Source: Candidatus Bilophila faecipullorum
GTDB taxonomy: Bacteria; Desulfobacterota; Desulfovibrionia; Desulfovibrionales; Desulfovibrionaceae
Direction of reading: 5' to 3'
Assembly (NCBI GenBank): GCA_944326695.1
Contig: CALVEZ010000012.1
Location: forward strand, 19,042 to 83,041
Length of the DNA stretch: 64,000 bases
Shown here: positions 1 to 8,326 of the stretch, piece after piece
Numbering within the stretch: the first letter of the stretch is position 1
How the letters are laid out: every line of letters begins with the position of its first letter
Notes under the pieces: generated by a model
Seen by the model: only the letters and a program-made list of their open reading frames with translations
Databases searched by the model: none
What the model was told of the DNA's origin: nothing
Translations under genes and position numbers: made by a program

Positions 1-927
1 GGGCAGGGTCAGCGCGGCGAGCCCGAAGAAGATCGCCCCCGCCCCAAGCGAGGCCGTCATCACCGCCCGCCGCCCGAAACGCCGATCCGAAAGCCGCCCG
101 AACCACGGCGCAAGCCACGGCTCCCACGCCCAGCGCAGAGCCTGCAATGCCCCTGCCAGCGTCGCCGCGCCGACGGCGACTCCCCAGACAGTCACGCTGC
201 TTCCCACGTGCACGTTGATGAGCCGACTCAGAGTGGAGGCGTAAAGCCCCTGATAAATCAGGGCGACCACCAGTCCCGTGGCCATGACCCACAAGACCGT
301 GCTCTCCCTCCACGCCACGGCTTCGGAGGGCGCGCCGGAGGCAGACACGGGCTGCGGCCCTTTGCCGCGCGGTACGAAAACAAGGCTCGGGACAATGGTC
401 AGCGCGGTACAGGCCCCAAAAAGCAGGGCTGTGGCGGAAAACCCCAGAAGGTCGGCCAACAGGCCGCCCGCCAGCATCCCCCCAAGGCTCCCAAGCCGAT
501 AGAGCCCATTGTAAAGCCCCATGAAATAGCCCCGGTCGCCGTCAGAAGAAACGTTCAGGATGCAGTAGAAAGCGCCCAGCCGCAAGAGAGTCCATGCCGC
601 ACCCCAGACGCAACGCAGCGCAAGCCACATCACGAAGCCGTGCGCATACGCATAACCGAGCGTGGTGAACGCCGCCAGCACGGTGGCAATGACAATGCCG
701 GTCCGGTCGCTGATGCGGCGGTAGAGCCACCCTACCGCCGGATTGAGCGGCAGCCGCACCAAACGGTTGGCCGACAGGATGATCCCCACTTCCCACAGGG
801 AACCGAGCCCCGCCTCCGCGAAATGCACAGGCAGGACGATATACAGCATCGAGTCCCCGATAAGGCACGCCGCCGTGATCAGCGACAGGACGATGACCCG
901 CCGCGTGGCTCCTTCTTTTCCCACCAT
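1..927 (-). CDS. MFS transporter, 3' end cut by the window edge
   Basis: The frame is open from an ATG at 927 to base 1 with no stop, so at least 309 residues are present and the C-terminus lies outside the window. The translation is a series of hydrophobic helices of the major facilitator type. A loop near residues 65-75 (WLYRRISDRTG) matches the family loop 2-3 motif, and a second copy of that pattern (FGRLSDRRFGRR) falls at the start of the second half. A purine-rich ribosome site (GGAGAAGAGAAAC) precedes the ATG. It lies 129 bp downstream of the acyltransferase gene on the same strand and could be co-transcribed. The substrate cannot be predicted. Confidence 0.8.
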   Translation of the reverse strand, partial: MVGKEGATRRVIVLSLITAACLIGDSMLYIVLPVHFAEAGLGSLWEVGIILSANRLVRLPLNPAVGWLYRRISDRTGIVIATVLAAFTTLGYAYAHGFVMWLALRCVWGAAWTLLRLGAFYCILNVSSDGDRGYFMGLYNGLYRLGSLGGMLAGGLLADLLGFSATALLFGACTALTIVPSLVFVPRGKGPQPVSASGAPSEAVAWRESTVLWVMATGLVVALIYQGLYASTLSRLINVHVGSSVTVWGVAVGAATLAGALQALRWAWEPWLAPWFGRLSDRRFGRRAVMTASLGAGAIFFGLAALTLP

Positions 928-1056
928 GTTTCTCTTCTCCCCTCCCCCCCGGTCCAAAAACCGTCACGTTTCCCTCACGTGATACGAATGAGGTAGAACA
1001 AAGCGGGAACAAGCGCAATCATTGGGCGGGGGAAAGCGGGAAGCGAAAAGAACCTT

Positions 1057-2904
1057 TCAACGATGGGGGGAGTCCTGCGGCGAGACCGGCCCCGCCGCAG
1101 AAAGATGATGCGCCACGTAAGCCGCAGCGTCTTCCCGGCCCATATAACGGCGCAGCATCGCTTCCGGGGCATGGGGCAAATCCACGAGCAAAAAGGCGTC
1201 CAGAGAACCGAATCCCGCATCCCGGTGCAACGCCGCAATGCGGCCTCCCATCTTGAAGTAGTGCTTGAAAAGGACGGGAATGCCCCTTCCTTCCTCCTGC
1301 GCGCGGATGAGGCGATCAAGCCCGCGGTAGTCAAGCAGGCCCTGCCGCACGGCGTTGAGGAAGCTCTCAGCAGCCGCATCGCCCCGCGTGTCCGCCCGGA
1401 AGGGCACGCGGGCCCGGACCAGCCACTCCAGTTCCCCATCCCCATGCCTTCCCATGAAATAGGCCCCAAGGAGCCGGAGGGTGAAGGGGGAAGCGTCGAG
1501 GTTCATGCTCACCGGGCCGAAGAGATAGCGGATGGACGGGTGGCGCAGCACAAAGCGCGCTATTCCCTTCCACAAGAGCAGCAAGGGCAAAAAATCGCGC
1601 TGCCGCTCGGGACGCACCACGGCGCGGCCCAGTTCAAGGCTCTGCCCGTAACGCTCCCAAAACGCGGGCGCGAAACGGAACAGCCTTGACGTATACAGCC
1701 CTTTGTCCCCGTCCACCCTGAGGAGTTCGGGAACCATGCCGAGGCGGTAGCCTCCGGTGATCTCATGGGCGGCGTCGTTCCAGAGGATAAGATGGTAATA
1801 GCGGCGGTCAAAGACATCCATATCCCGTGCCTCGCCCGTCCCCTCCCCGACATCACGGAAGGCCATCTCACGGATGCGTCCCATTTCCTGAAGCAGGCAG
1901 GGCGACTGCTCCCCGCGCAGGAGATAGAGGCTGTACGCTTCCTCGCGTACCAGCAGGGCCGAGGCGGGCAAATCGGCTATGGCGTGTTCGAGAAGGGCCG
2001 GGGGCAGCGGAGAGGCCAAGGGACGGGCATAGACCCTGCCTCCCGGCCCTTTCCTTTCCCCAAGCGCATAACAGCGCAGGCGCAGGTAGTCGTTACGTAC
2101 GCGGGCCGTAGGCAGGGACGCCAAAACCTCGCCGCCGATGGCCGCGCCAAGGCGCAGCGAAACGGTGGAATGGCGCTTCTTGAGCAGTTCCCGAGGCAAA
2201 AGGAGGGTACGCAAAGCTGGATGCACCAACCCGGCCATAGAAAAAGACAGGCTGTTGCGGCCCTGGAAATAGAGAGGGATGACGGCTGCCCCACTCCGGG
2301 CGGAGAGGCGCAGGGCCGTATCATGCCAGTCGGGATCGCTGATGCCCCGCCCCTTCTGCCAGTGGGAAACCGTCCCCGCCGGAAAGACGGCCACAGCCCC
2401 TCCATCCTCCAGATGACGCAAAGCCTCGCGCAATCCCTGCACATTGCGCTGCCGGGCCTCCCGCGTTTCAAAGGGGTCCACTTCGATGAAAGAGCCCGCC
2501 AAAGCTCCCAAGGCATGCAGGAGGCTGTTGGCCATGATCCGCAGATCGGGACGCAGAGGCGTCAACCGTGCCAGAAGGACCAGACCTTCCAACAGGCCGA
2601 AAGGATGGTTGGAGACAAAAACCAACGGCCCTTGTCCGGGCACAGGCGCCATGTCGAGGCGGACCCGGATGCCCAGCGCGGCCAAGGAGCGCCGGGCAAA
2701 ATCTTGAGGGGATTCCGCAGTGCACAAAGGCTCGGAGAGGGAGCACAGGGCCTCGATGCCCAAAGCTCGGCTCAGGGAACCCAGTACGGGCCGAGGCAAA
2801 GGCCACGAAACAAGGCTGGCCGTCAAAGCTTCCGGGCCGACGATGCCGGACACAGCCGACGAAGACGGTTGCGCCGTATCCGAGGAAGGAATGAGGGACG
2901 ACAT
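1057..2904 (-). CDS. bifunctional acyltransferase, PlsC-like plus GNAT (OlsF-type ornithine/aminolipid synthase)
   Basis: This 615-residue protein has two acyltransferase domains. Residues about 80-290 resemble the PlsC/lysophospholipid family, with NHPFGLLEG at 99-107 and FPAGTVSH at 174-181. Residues about 320-560 resemble the GNAT 'hemolysin' family (OlsB-like), with the landmark FRDVGEGTGE followed by MDVFDRRYYHLIL. Fusions of this order are known as OlsF, which N-acylates ornithine with the C-terminal half and O-acylates the product with the N-terminal half to make phosphorus-free ornithine lipid. That function is inferred here. The first PlsC motif carries Glu where Asp is usual (H-x5-E). 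The start has an ideal site, AAGGAGGAACAGC-ATG. A glycine-lipid product is an alternative. Confidence 0.75.
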   Translation of the reverse strand: MSSLIPSSDTAQPSSSAVSGIVGPEALTASLVSWPLPRPVLGSLSRALGIEALCSLSEPLCTAESPQDFARRSLAALGIRVRLDMAPVPGQGPLVFVSNHPFGLLEGLVLLARLTPLRPDLRIMANSLLHALGALAGSFIEVDPFETREARQRNVQGLREALRHLEDGGAVAVFPAGTVSHWQKGRGISDPDWHDTALRLSARSGAAVIPLYFQGRNSLSFSMAGLVHPALRTLLLPRELLKKRHSTVSLRLGAAIGGEVLASLPTARVRNDYLRLRCYALGERKGPGGRVYARPLASPLPPALLEHAIADLPASALLVREEAYSLYLLRGEQSPCLLQEMGRIREMAFRDVGEGTGEARDMDVFDRRYYHLILWNDAAHEITGGYRLGMVPELLRVDGDKGLYTSRLFRFAPAFWERYGQSLELGRAVVRPERQRDFLPLLLLWKGIARFVLRHPSIRYLFGPVSMNLDASPFTLRLLGAYFMGRHGDGELEWLVRARVPFRADTRGDAAAESFLNAVRQGLLDYRGLDRLIRAQEEGRGIPVLFKHYFKMGGRIAALHRDAGFGSLDAFLLVDLPHAPEAMLRRYMGREDAAAYVAHHLSAAGPVSPQDSPHR

Positions 2905-3399
2905 GCTGTTCCTCCTTACAAAAGAACACGATGCGAAAAAGATAGCCCGTACGGGCCTCAGTTTCGCATCAGTCGCATGTCATCAGGGTGAAACTCCATG
3001 ATTATCAGCAAATTCAATAAAATAAGATTTTTAATACCCTAAGGTTACGGCCCTGCAAGGCTTTCTTTGCGCCGAGTCGGGCCGAAGGCTCTGCTGCAAG
3101 GGGCAGATAGCCATATTGGAAAAATGGGAAACAATTTCCCCATGAAAGACGGAAAAGAATTGGAGAGGAAACAAAAAATAGCGCAGCCGCCCCCGATAGA
3201 CATCCCGCACGCTCCCCGCTGAACGTTTTTCCCATGCCCGGCGCATGGCCCCCCGCGACTTGCGCGCAATGACCCTCTCCCTTTGCGGAAGGACCAGCCC
3301 TTTTCCGCGCCACTTCGAAAAAATTCCTTATAATACGCGGAAAAGGCCGGAAGTTTTCTTTCCGGCCTTTTCTCGAACAGTGTGCGCCTGCGGCAACGC
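2905..3399. other. intergenic region upstream of the acyltransferase
   Basis: No gene is supported in these 495 bases. The stretch 3005-3045 is AT-rich and probably holds the leftward promoter of the acyltransferase gene. A perfect palindrome AGCCCGTACGGGCT lies at 2944-2957 in its leader. The right end holds the terminator of the next gene at 3341-3371. Confidence 0.5.
3341..3371 (-). terminator. Rho-independent terminator of the EamA exporter gene
   Basis: A perfect 12-bp stem (AAAAGGCCGGAA with TTCCGGCCTTTT) surrounds a 7-nt loop. The A/T ends of the stem give a U-tract in either direction. It lies 29 bp past the stop of the leftward exporter gene. Confidence 0.85.
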
Positions 3400-4242
3400 C
3401 TAGGGACGGCGAGTAGCCGTGGCGAAAAATATGCCGCCGAGGATGGCCGCCGAACTCAGGGCTACGCGCATCGTGATGGGTTCGTTGACGAAAAGCACGC
3501 CGCCGATGGCGGTGATCACGGGAACGCTGAGCTGGACCACGGCGGCCACCGTGACGGTGAAGCGCACCACGACCATATACCAGATCACGTAACCGCCCGC
3601 CGAGGCCAGCGCGCCCGCCGCCAGCGCATACCAGATGCCCGGGTTGTCGAAGGCCACCTGCGACGGCAGGCAGATCATCATGATCAGGGCCAAGGGCACG
3701 GCCTTGACGAAGTTGCCCGCGGTTGAGGCGGCGGGATCGCTTACGCCCTTCCCGCAGAGGCAATACAGCCCCCACGAGGAGCCGGAGATGAAAATAATCA
3801 GAGAGCTGAACAGGGGCGGCGCGGTCAGGCCGGGCAGAAGAAGGAACACGAGGCCGACCAGCGCCACGCCGATGCCGAGGCCCTGCTGTCTGCTGGGTCG
3901 CTCGCCCATAAAAAAGCCGCATCCGAGCATGGTGGTCTGCACGGCTACGGCGATGATCAGCGTCCCCACGGCCGTGGGCAGTTCCACGTAGGCCCATGAA
4001 AAGCACGCCATATAGATGAAAAGGGTGAGCGCGCCTTGCCAGTTCCCGGCCTTGAAGACGTTCTTGTGCCGCACGGCCATGATCAGCCAGAGCATGATCG
4101 CCCCGGAAATGAGGCGGACCGCCGTATAGGTTACCGGTTCCATCCGGTATTCAAGCAACGCCAGCCTGCACAATACGGAATTGGCCGCAAAAAGCGTCAT
4201 GGCCAGCAACGTCAACAGGGCCGTACACATCGTACTACTCAT
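3400..4242 (-). CDS. EamA/DMT-family transporter
   Basis: This 280-residue membrane protein shows about ten predicted helices as two EamA repeats. The first begins LAANSVLCRLALLEYRMEP; the second, around residues 150-270, begins SLIIFISGSSWGLYCLCGKG. Members of this drug/metabolite transporter superfamily usually export amino acids or other metabolites. The substrate is not predictable. An in-frame ATG exists at 4329, but the start at 4242 is preferred because AAGGTGGCACC precedes it and the longer N-terminus is not membrane-like. It is divergent from the esterase gene across a 278-bp gap and ends at a strong terminator. Confidence 0.85.
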   Translation of the reverse strand: MSSTMCTALLTLLAMTLFAANSVLCRLALLEYRMEPVTYTAVRLISGAIMLWLIMAVRHKNVFKAGNWQGALTLFIYMACFSWAYVELPTAVGTLIIAVAVQTTMLGCGFFMGERPSRQQGLGIGVALVGLVFLLLPGLTAPPLFSSLIIFISGSSWGLYCLCGKGVSDPAASTAGNFVKAVPLALIMMICLPSQVAFDNPGIWYALAAGALASAGGYVIWYMVVVRFTVTVAAVVQLSVPVITAIGGVLFVNEPITMRVALSSAAILGGIFFATATRRP

Positions 4243-4520
4243 GGTGCCACCTTGCGAAAAAATACGGACGGCAAGGCCGCCCGGAAAAGAATCGCCCCGC
4301 GCAAGGCACGGCTCCGCCGCGCCCGGCAAGGCGACTGCAACATAGCATCGCCACTGCGGGATGACAATACGTCTCCTCCGGGAGACATGGCCGCCCGAAA
4401 CGCCGTACCGTTCTTTTCAGCCGTCCATTCTCCACTTCTTCGCAACGGTTGACCCTTCCCGCCTTCCTGTTGCATTCTTCCGAGAGCGGCAAGCCCGCAA
4501 TCCCATGCAGGACGGCTTCA

Positions 4521-5270
4521 ATGACTACTCCATCCTTTCAGGAACCTTCCGGCGGCTCGTCCCGCACCTTCGTCCTCATCCCCGGTTCATGGTGCGGGGC
4601 CTGGTGCTGGAAACCGGTAGCGGAACGGCTGCGGCGGGCCGGGCACGACGTCCATCCCCTCTCCCTGACCGGGCTCGCGGAGCGTTCCCATCTCCTTTCG
4701 GATCGCATCACGCTCGAAACCCACGTCATGGACGTGATCAACCTCATCCGCCATAACGATATGCGCGACGTGGTGCTCGTCGGGCACAGCTACGCGGGGG
4801 TCATCCTCACGGTGGTGGCGGACCGCATCCCGCAATTCCTGCGCCACATCGTCTATCTCGACGCCATGGTTCCGTTGCCGGGCGAATGCGCGATGGACAT
4901 GATCCCCCGCCACGACGCGGCGCAGCGGATATACCGCGCCCATCACGACGGCGGCGTCAGCGTGCCCGTGCCCGCGCCCGGGCATTTCGCCTCGGACGCC
5001 ATGCGCGACTGGTTTCAGGCCCACATGACGCCGCAGCCGCTTAAACCCTACCTTGAACGTATCGACATCCGGCCTCCGCAGGGCAACGGCGTGCCCGTCA
5101 CCTATGTCTCCTGCGTGCCGGTGCGCCATCCGTCCATTGTCCTCTCCGCCGAGCGCGCCCGGCGGCTCCCCCTCTGGCGCGTCATCGAAATAGCCTCCGG
5201 GCATAACGTTCATCTTCACCGCCCTGACGACGTGGCGGACATCCTCATGGACTGCGCGGAAAGAGGCTAA
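4521..5270 (+). CDS. alpha/beta-fold hydrolase (esterase, EstC-like)
   Basis: This 249-residue soluble hydrolase has the oxyanion-loop segment IPGSWCGAWCW (20-30), the nucleophile elbow GHSYAG with Ser90, and a C-terminal SGHNVHLHRP carrying the probable catalytic His. The PGxWxGxWxW start is typical of small esterases related to EstC and plant hydroxynitrile-lyase/methylesterase-type proteins. There is no signal peptide, so it is probably cytoplasmic. The start at 4521 (preceded by AGGACGG) fits the family length better than the in-frame ATG at 4449. The substrate is unknown. It is alone on its strand, and its 3' side faces a MITE-like repeat. Confidence 0.8.
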   Translation: MTTPSFQEPSGGSSRTFVLIPGSWCGAWCWKPVAERLRRAGHDVHPLSLTGLAERSHLLSDRITLETHVMDVINLIRHNDMRDVVLVGHSYAGVILTVVADRIPQFLRHIVYLDAMVPLPGECAMDMIPRHDAAQRIYRAHHDGGVSVPVPAPGHFASDAMRDWFQAHMTPQPLKPYLERIDIRPPQGNGVPVTYVSCVPVRHPSIVLSAERARRLPLWRVIEIASGHNVHLHRPDDVADILMDCAERG

Positions 5271-5594
5271 GGCGAAAAAATTTTGCGGCATCCCGGCACG
5301 CGCGGGTGAAAAACGGTGAGGCGGTTCAAGTAAAGGCCCTCCCGGGCGGAGGGGCCTTCACGTTCCGGCGGTTTCCCTCCTTCCTCCGGGCCTACCTGAC
5401 GAAAAAGACGGACCTGAGCCCGCCTTTTCCAGAGGGGGAGCCCTCGTCATTCAGACAGAGGGCCCTCTTGCGCCTATGTGGGAAAACTTTTCCGAAGCGA
5501 GCACCCTGCCTAACCGGGTCATCCAAAATCAGATAATATAGTACTCTTATTATACGAATCACACACCCCACCAACGCTATTTCCATAATGAAAT

Positions 5595-5752
5595 GGCTCT
5601 GTCATAGCACTCGATGGGTCTATTTCATCTGTGATTTCCAAGTTATACACATAAGTATTTTCGCATTGTGGAGCCTGTTGCCTCAACAATGTTGAAAACG
5701 TTTGAAATCCCGGGAGCTAAAGAAACTGTCAATCATTTCCTAGGACAGAGCC
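5595..5752 (-). repeat. MITE-like ~155-bp element, copy 1
   Basis: This 158-bp element begins GGCTCTGTCATAG and ends CTAGGACAGAGCC, so the ends are near-perfect inverted repeats. Its interior, read on the minus strand, matches the three other copies in the window (51601, 57352, 63495), including the block TTTTCAACATTGTTGAGGC and GGAAATCACAGA. It lies between the 3' ends of two convergent genes. AAT occurs at both flanks (GAAAT before, AATGG after) and may be a short target duplication. It encodes no protein. Confidence 0.75.
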
Positions 5753-5826
5753 AATGGAATCAATGTGTTGAAAGCGTATGACACCGCGCCTGACGCCGCG
5801 GGCCCGCCCCCTTTTTCTCCTTTCCC

Positions 5827-6318
5827 TCATTCCGCCCGTTCAAAGACGGCTGTGAACTCGCCGGACATGGCCGCCAGCCTTTCCGCGCCGCACTGGAGGC
5901 GTCCAAGGCGGACCAATCCGGCGGACCACGGAAAATCCCGGTAAAACAAAGCGATGTTCCCCCACGGCGCGTAGAGGGCCACATCGCCCGCAGCAGGCTC
6001 ATACCCGGCGGGCGCGCCTTGCGTGGAAAGGCGGCCCGGCAGATCGCCGATCTTTTCGGTCCCGTTGTAGTCCCGCAGCGTCACCCTGAGCGGCAGCATT
6101 TCCAGAAAATCACGGCTGGCCGCACTGTCCTCCAACAGAAGGGGCAAACGTTCGCCCCCAATAACCAGCCGTATTTCCACCAGTTCCCCGGACCGGAGGG
6201 GAACGGGAAGCAGCGCCGACGCCATGAGCAGGAAGGCCGCCGCCATGCCCGCCAGCCTTGCTCTTTTCCGTGGTGCGACAGGCGCGGCACCTTTTACGGC
6301 CTTTTCCCTTTCGGCCAT
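5827..6318 (-). CDS. cyclophilin-like fold protein, membrane-anchored or secreted
   Basis: This 163-residue protein has a basic N-terminus and one hydrophobic segment (about 24-41), so it carries a signal peptide or anchor. The rest matches the small bacterial cyclophilin-like family (Cyclophil_like2), with DYNGTEKIGDLPGRL and YAPWGNIALFYRDF near the C-terminus. The fold is that of peptidyl-prolyl isomerases, but members are not known to have that activity and the role is unknown. The start at 6318 has GGAGAGGAGACGC before it; an upstream ATG at 6375 is less likely. It is 16 bp behind the flavoprotein gene, so the two are surely co-transcribed. Confidence 0.85.
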   Translation of the reverse strand: MAEREKAVKGAAPVAPRKRARLAGMAAAFLLMASALLPVPLRSGELVEIRLVIGGERLPLLLEDSAASRDFLEMLPLRVTLRDYNGTEKIGDLPGRLSTQGAPAGYEPAAGDVALYAPWGNIALFYRDFPWSAGLVRLGRLQCGAERLAAMSGEFTAVFERAE

Positions 6319-6334
6319 GCGTCTCCTCTCCTGT

Positions 6335-6877
6335 TCAAACGTTGGCGCCCATGTCACGGGCGTTCTCCAAGACACCGGGAATATTCCGCACGGCTCCTAC
6401 GCCCTCAGCGCCGACGCCCCGGATAACCCCTTTCAGCGTGGCCTTTTCAAAACAGGCAATCCAGCCCTGCAAGCCCTTGATCGCGCCGTCCATCGCGCTT
6501 TCATCAGTATCTGCCGCGCTTGCCAGCAGATAGACATCCCGGAAGGCGTAGTCCGCCGGGAAAAGCGGATTGGTACGGTCGAGCATGGTTTTCATCTGGC
6601 CGCACATTTCATAAAAGTAAATGGGGGTGGCGAAGACGAGAACGTCGGCGGTCAGCATCTTTTGCGCGATGGCGTCGGCATCGTCGCGGATGACGCAGCG
6701 TTGCGTTTTCTGACAGGCCAGACAGCCCCGGCAAAAGGCGATGTCCTTGTCGTAAAGGCAGACCTTTTCTACCTCATGCCCCGCCTCGCGCGCGCCCGCT
6801 GCGAACGCGTCCGCCAGAAGATCGGAATTGCCGCCCTTGCGCGGGCTGGTGGAGAGAATCAATACATTCTTGCTCAT
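6335..6877 (-). CDS. flavodoxin-fold Fe-S flavoprotein / NADPH-dependent FMN reductase family
   Basis: This 180-residue protein begins with a beta strand and the FMN phosphate loop TSPRKGGNSD (10-19). It carries the compact cysteine pattern C49-x2-C52-x2-C55-x5-C61, as in iron-sulfur flavoproteins, which bind FMN and a [4Fe-4S] cluster and pass electrons in anaerobes. The segment ATPIYFYEMCGQMK is the second FMN-contacting region. An oxidoreductase role is expected from the family; the substrate is unknown. The start at 6877 is chosen because homologues begin MSKxVLILSxSPR and AGGT lies about 10 nt upstream. It is tightly coupled to the cyclophilin-like gene. Confidence 0.85.
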   Translation of the reverse strand: MSKNVLILSTSPRKGGNSDLLADAFAAGAREAGHEVEKVCLYDKDIAFCRGCLACQKTQRCVIRDDADAIAQKMLTADVLVFATPIYFYEMCGQMKTMLDRTNPLFPADYAFRDVYLLASAADTDESAMDGAIKGLQGWIACFEKATLKGVIRGVGAEGVGAVRNIPGVLENARDMGANV

Positions 6878-7108
6878 AAAGAGGTACCTCATATGGTTTG
6901 CGGCGGAAATGGGCCCGAGTCCGTCATCCCCGCCGGAGTTTCCGCCCTGTCGTTTTCCGGGCGATTCTTCCAATCCTTGCGCTCAAGCGCGCTCCCTTTT
7001 GCTTTTGCGGTGGCGTCAGGCTTAACGGGTGGGTAATGTACGCTCCTTCCCTCACAGTCTTTTTTCGGGAAAAGCGGTCGGACGTGTTTGAGGGCGCGCC
7101 TTCCGCGT

Positions 7109-8251
7109 CTAGGGTGTGGCGTGCCCGGCGCTTTTCCCGCCCGTTTTCCACCACACGCCGGGCCGCGGGATCGGGTCGTCCAGAGACAACGGCTCTCCGA
7201 TGCGGGGCATGAGCAGGCGGTAGCCCTTGTCCCGACTGGCCGCCTCAATGCGTCTATAGGGATCGTCCCAAGGATGATAGGCGATGGCGAATTTGCCCGC
7301 ATGGGCGGGAAGCAGGGTTGCGGCGTGCAGGTCTTGCGCGGCCTGGGCCGTTTCTTCGGGCATCATGTGGATGAGCCCCCAGCGTCTGTCGTACTGGCCG
7401 CAGTCAAGCATGACGAGATCAAAGGAGCCGAAGCGCCTGCCCAGTTCCGCGAAATGGGGGCCGTAGCCGCTGTCGCCGCTGAAAAAGAGCCTACGTTGCG
7501 GGCTTTCCAGCACAAAACCGGCCCAAAGGTTTTTGTTGCGGGTCAGGGTCCGCCCGGAATAGTGGCGGGCGGGGGTGACGTGGACGGTCAGAGCGCCGAA
7601 GGCCACGGCGTCGCCCCAGTCTCCCTCGCGGATACGTTCCTCAGCAAAGCCCCAGCGCCGCAAATGCGCGCCCACGCCGAGCCCGCAGACCACTGCGCCG
7701 ATACGGGGCCGCAAGGCCGTCAGAGTGGCGTAGTCCAGATGATCCCAGTGGTCGTGCGAAATGAGCAGCACGTCGATGTCGGGGAGATCATCCGGCGCGT
7801 AGGGGGTGCTTCCAGAAAAGGCCCGCGTACTGAAGGGAACGGGCGAGGCGTAGGCGCTCAGGACCGGGTCTATCAGGATGCGGCGGCCCTGAAGCTGGAG
7901 GTAAAAGGAGGAATGCCCCAGCCAGACGAGGACGTCCTCATTTGGGTCGAGCGCCTTGAGATCGGCCCGGACTGCGGGGACCGGCGCGGGCGGCGTCAGT
8001 CCTTCAGGCCGCGAAAAGAGGAATTCCGCATAGGTGGCGATCATGTTCTTCTCCTCGGTCAAAATCGGCGTCGGGAGCTCATTACGGAATTCGCCGTCCA
8101 CATAGCGGGGCGACCGCGTCAGACGCTCAAGATGCTCCCCCTGCGGCAAGGCGCCGAAACGGGCGCTGTGCGTGAACAGCCAGACGCCCCCCGCAGCACA
8201 TCCCACAATAAGCGCAATCAGCAGCATAATTTTTTTCCTCATCGCTTTCAT
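7109..8251 (-). CDS. MBL-fold metallohydrolase, UlaG/NAPE-PLD-like, with N-terminal anchor
   Basis: This 380-residue protein has one hydrophobic segment near residues 8-26, so it is probably anchored in or exported across the membrane. The metal-binding motif is HDHWDH (166-171), followed by ARHYSGR (third metal His) and SGDSGYGPHF, as in the N-acylphosphatidylethanolamine-PLD/UlaG branch. The family hydrolyses phosphodiester or lactone bonds with two metal ions. The actual substrate is not known. The gene sits 75 bp after the HSL esterase gene and 231 bp before the flavoprotein gene, so it is probably part of the same leftward transcript. Confidence 0.85.
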   Translation of the reverse strand: MKAMRKKIMLLIALIVGCAAGGVWLFTHSARFGALPQGEHLERLTRSPRYVDGEFRNELPTPILTEEKNMIATYAEFLFSRPEGLTPPAPVPAVRADLKALDPNEDVLVWLGHSSFYLQLQGRRILIDPVLSAYASPVPFSTRAFSGSTPYAPDDLPDIDVLLISHDHWDHLDYATLTALRPRIGAVVCGLGVGAHLRRWGFAEERIREGDWGDAVAFGALTVHVTPARHYSGRTLTRNKNLWAGFVLESPQRRLFFSGDSGYGPHFAELGRRFGSFDLVMLDCGQYDRRWGLIHMMPEETAQAAQDLHAATLLPAHAGKFAIAYHPWDDPYRRIEAASRDKGYRLLMPRIGEPLSLDDPIPRPGVWWKTGGKSAGHATP

Positions 8252-8326
8252 CGGCCTTTTCCTTTCCTCTCAGAGAGGCAGCGGCGCACCCCTTCCTCTC
8301 GCCGCTTCCGTCATTCCCGGCGCGGC

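Noticed and set aside
2975..3005. A Fur-box-like ATGATTATCA upstream of the acyltransferase
   Set aside because: Only one half of the 19-bp Fur consensus is matched, which is expected by chance in an AT-rich promoter.
5333..5358. GC-rich inverted repeat after the esterase gene as a terminator
   Set aside because: The stem is imperfect and no T-run follows, so it is not strong enough to list as a terminator.
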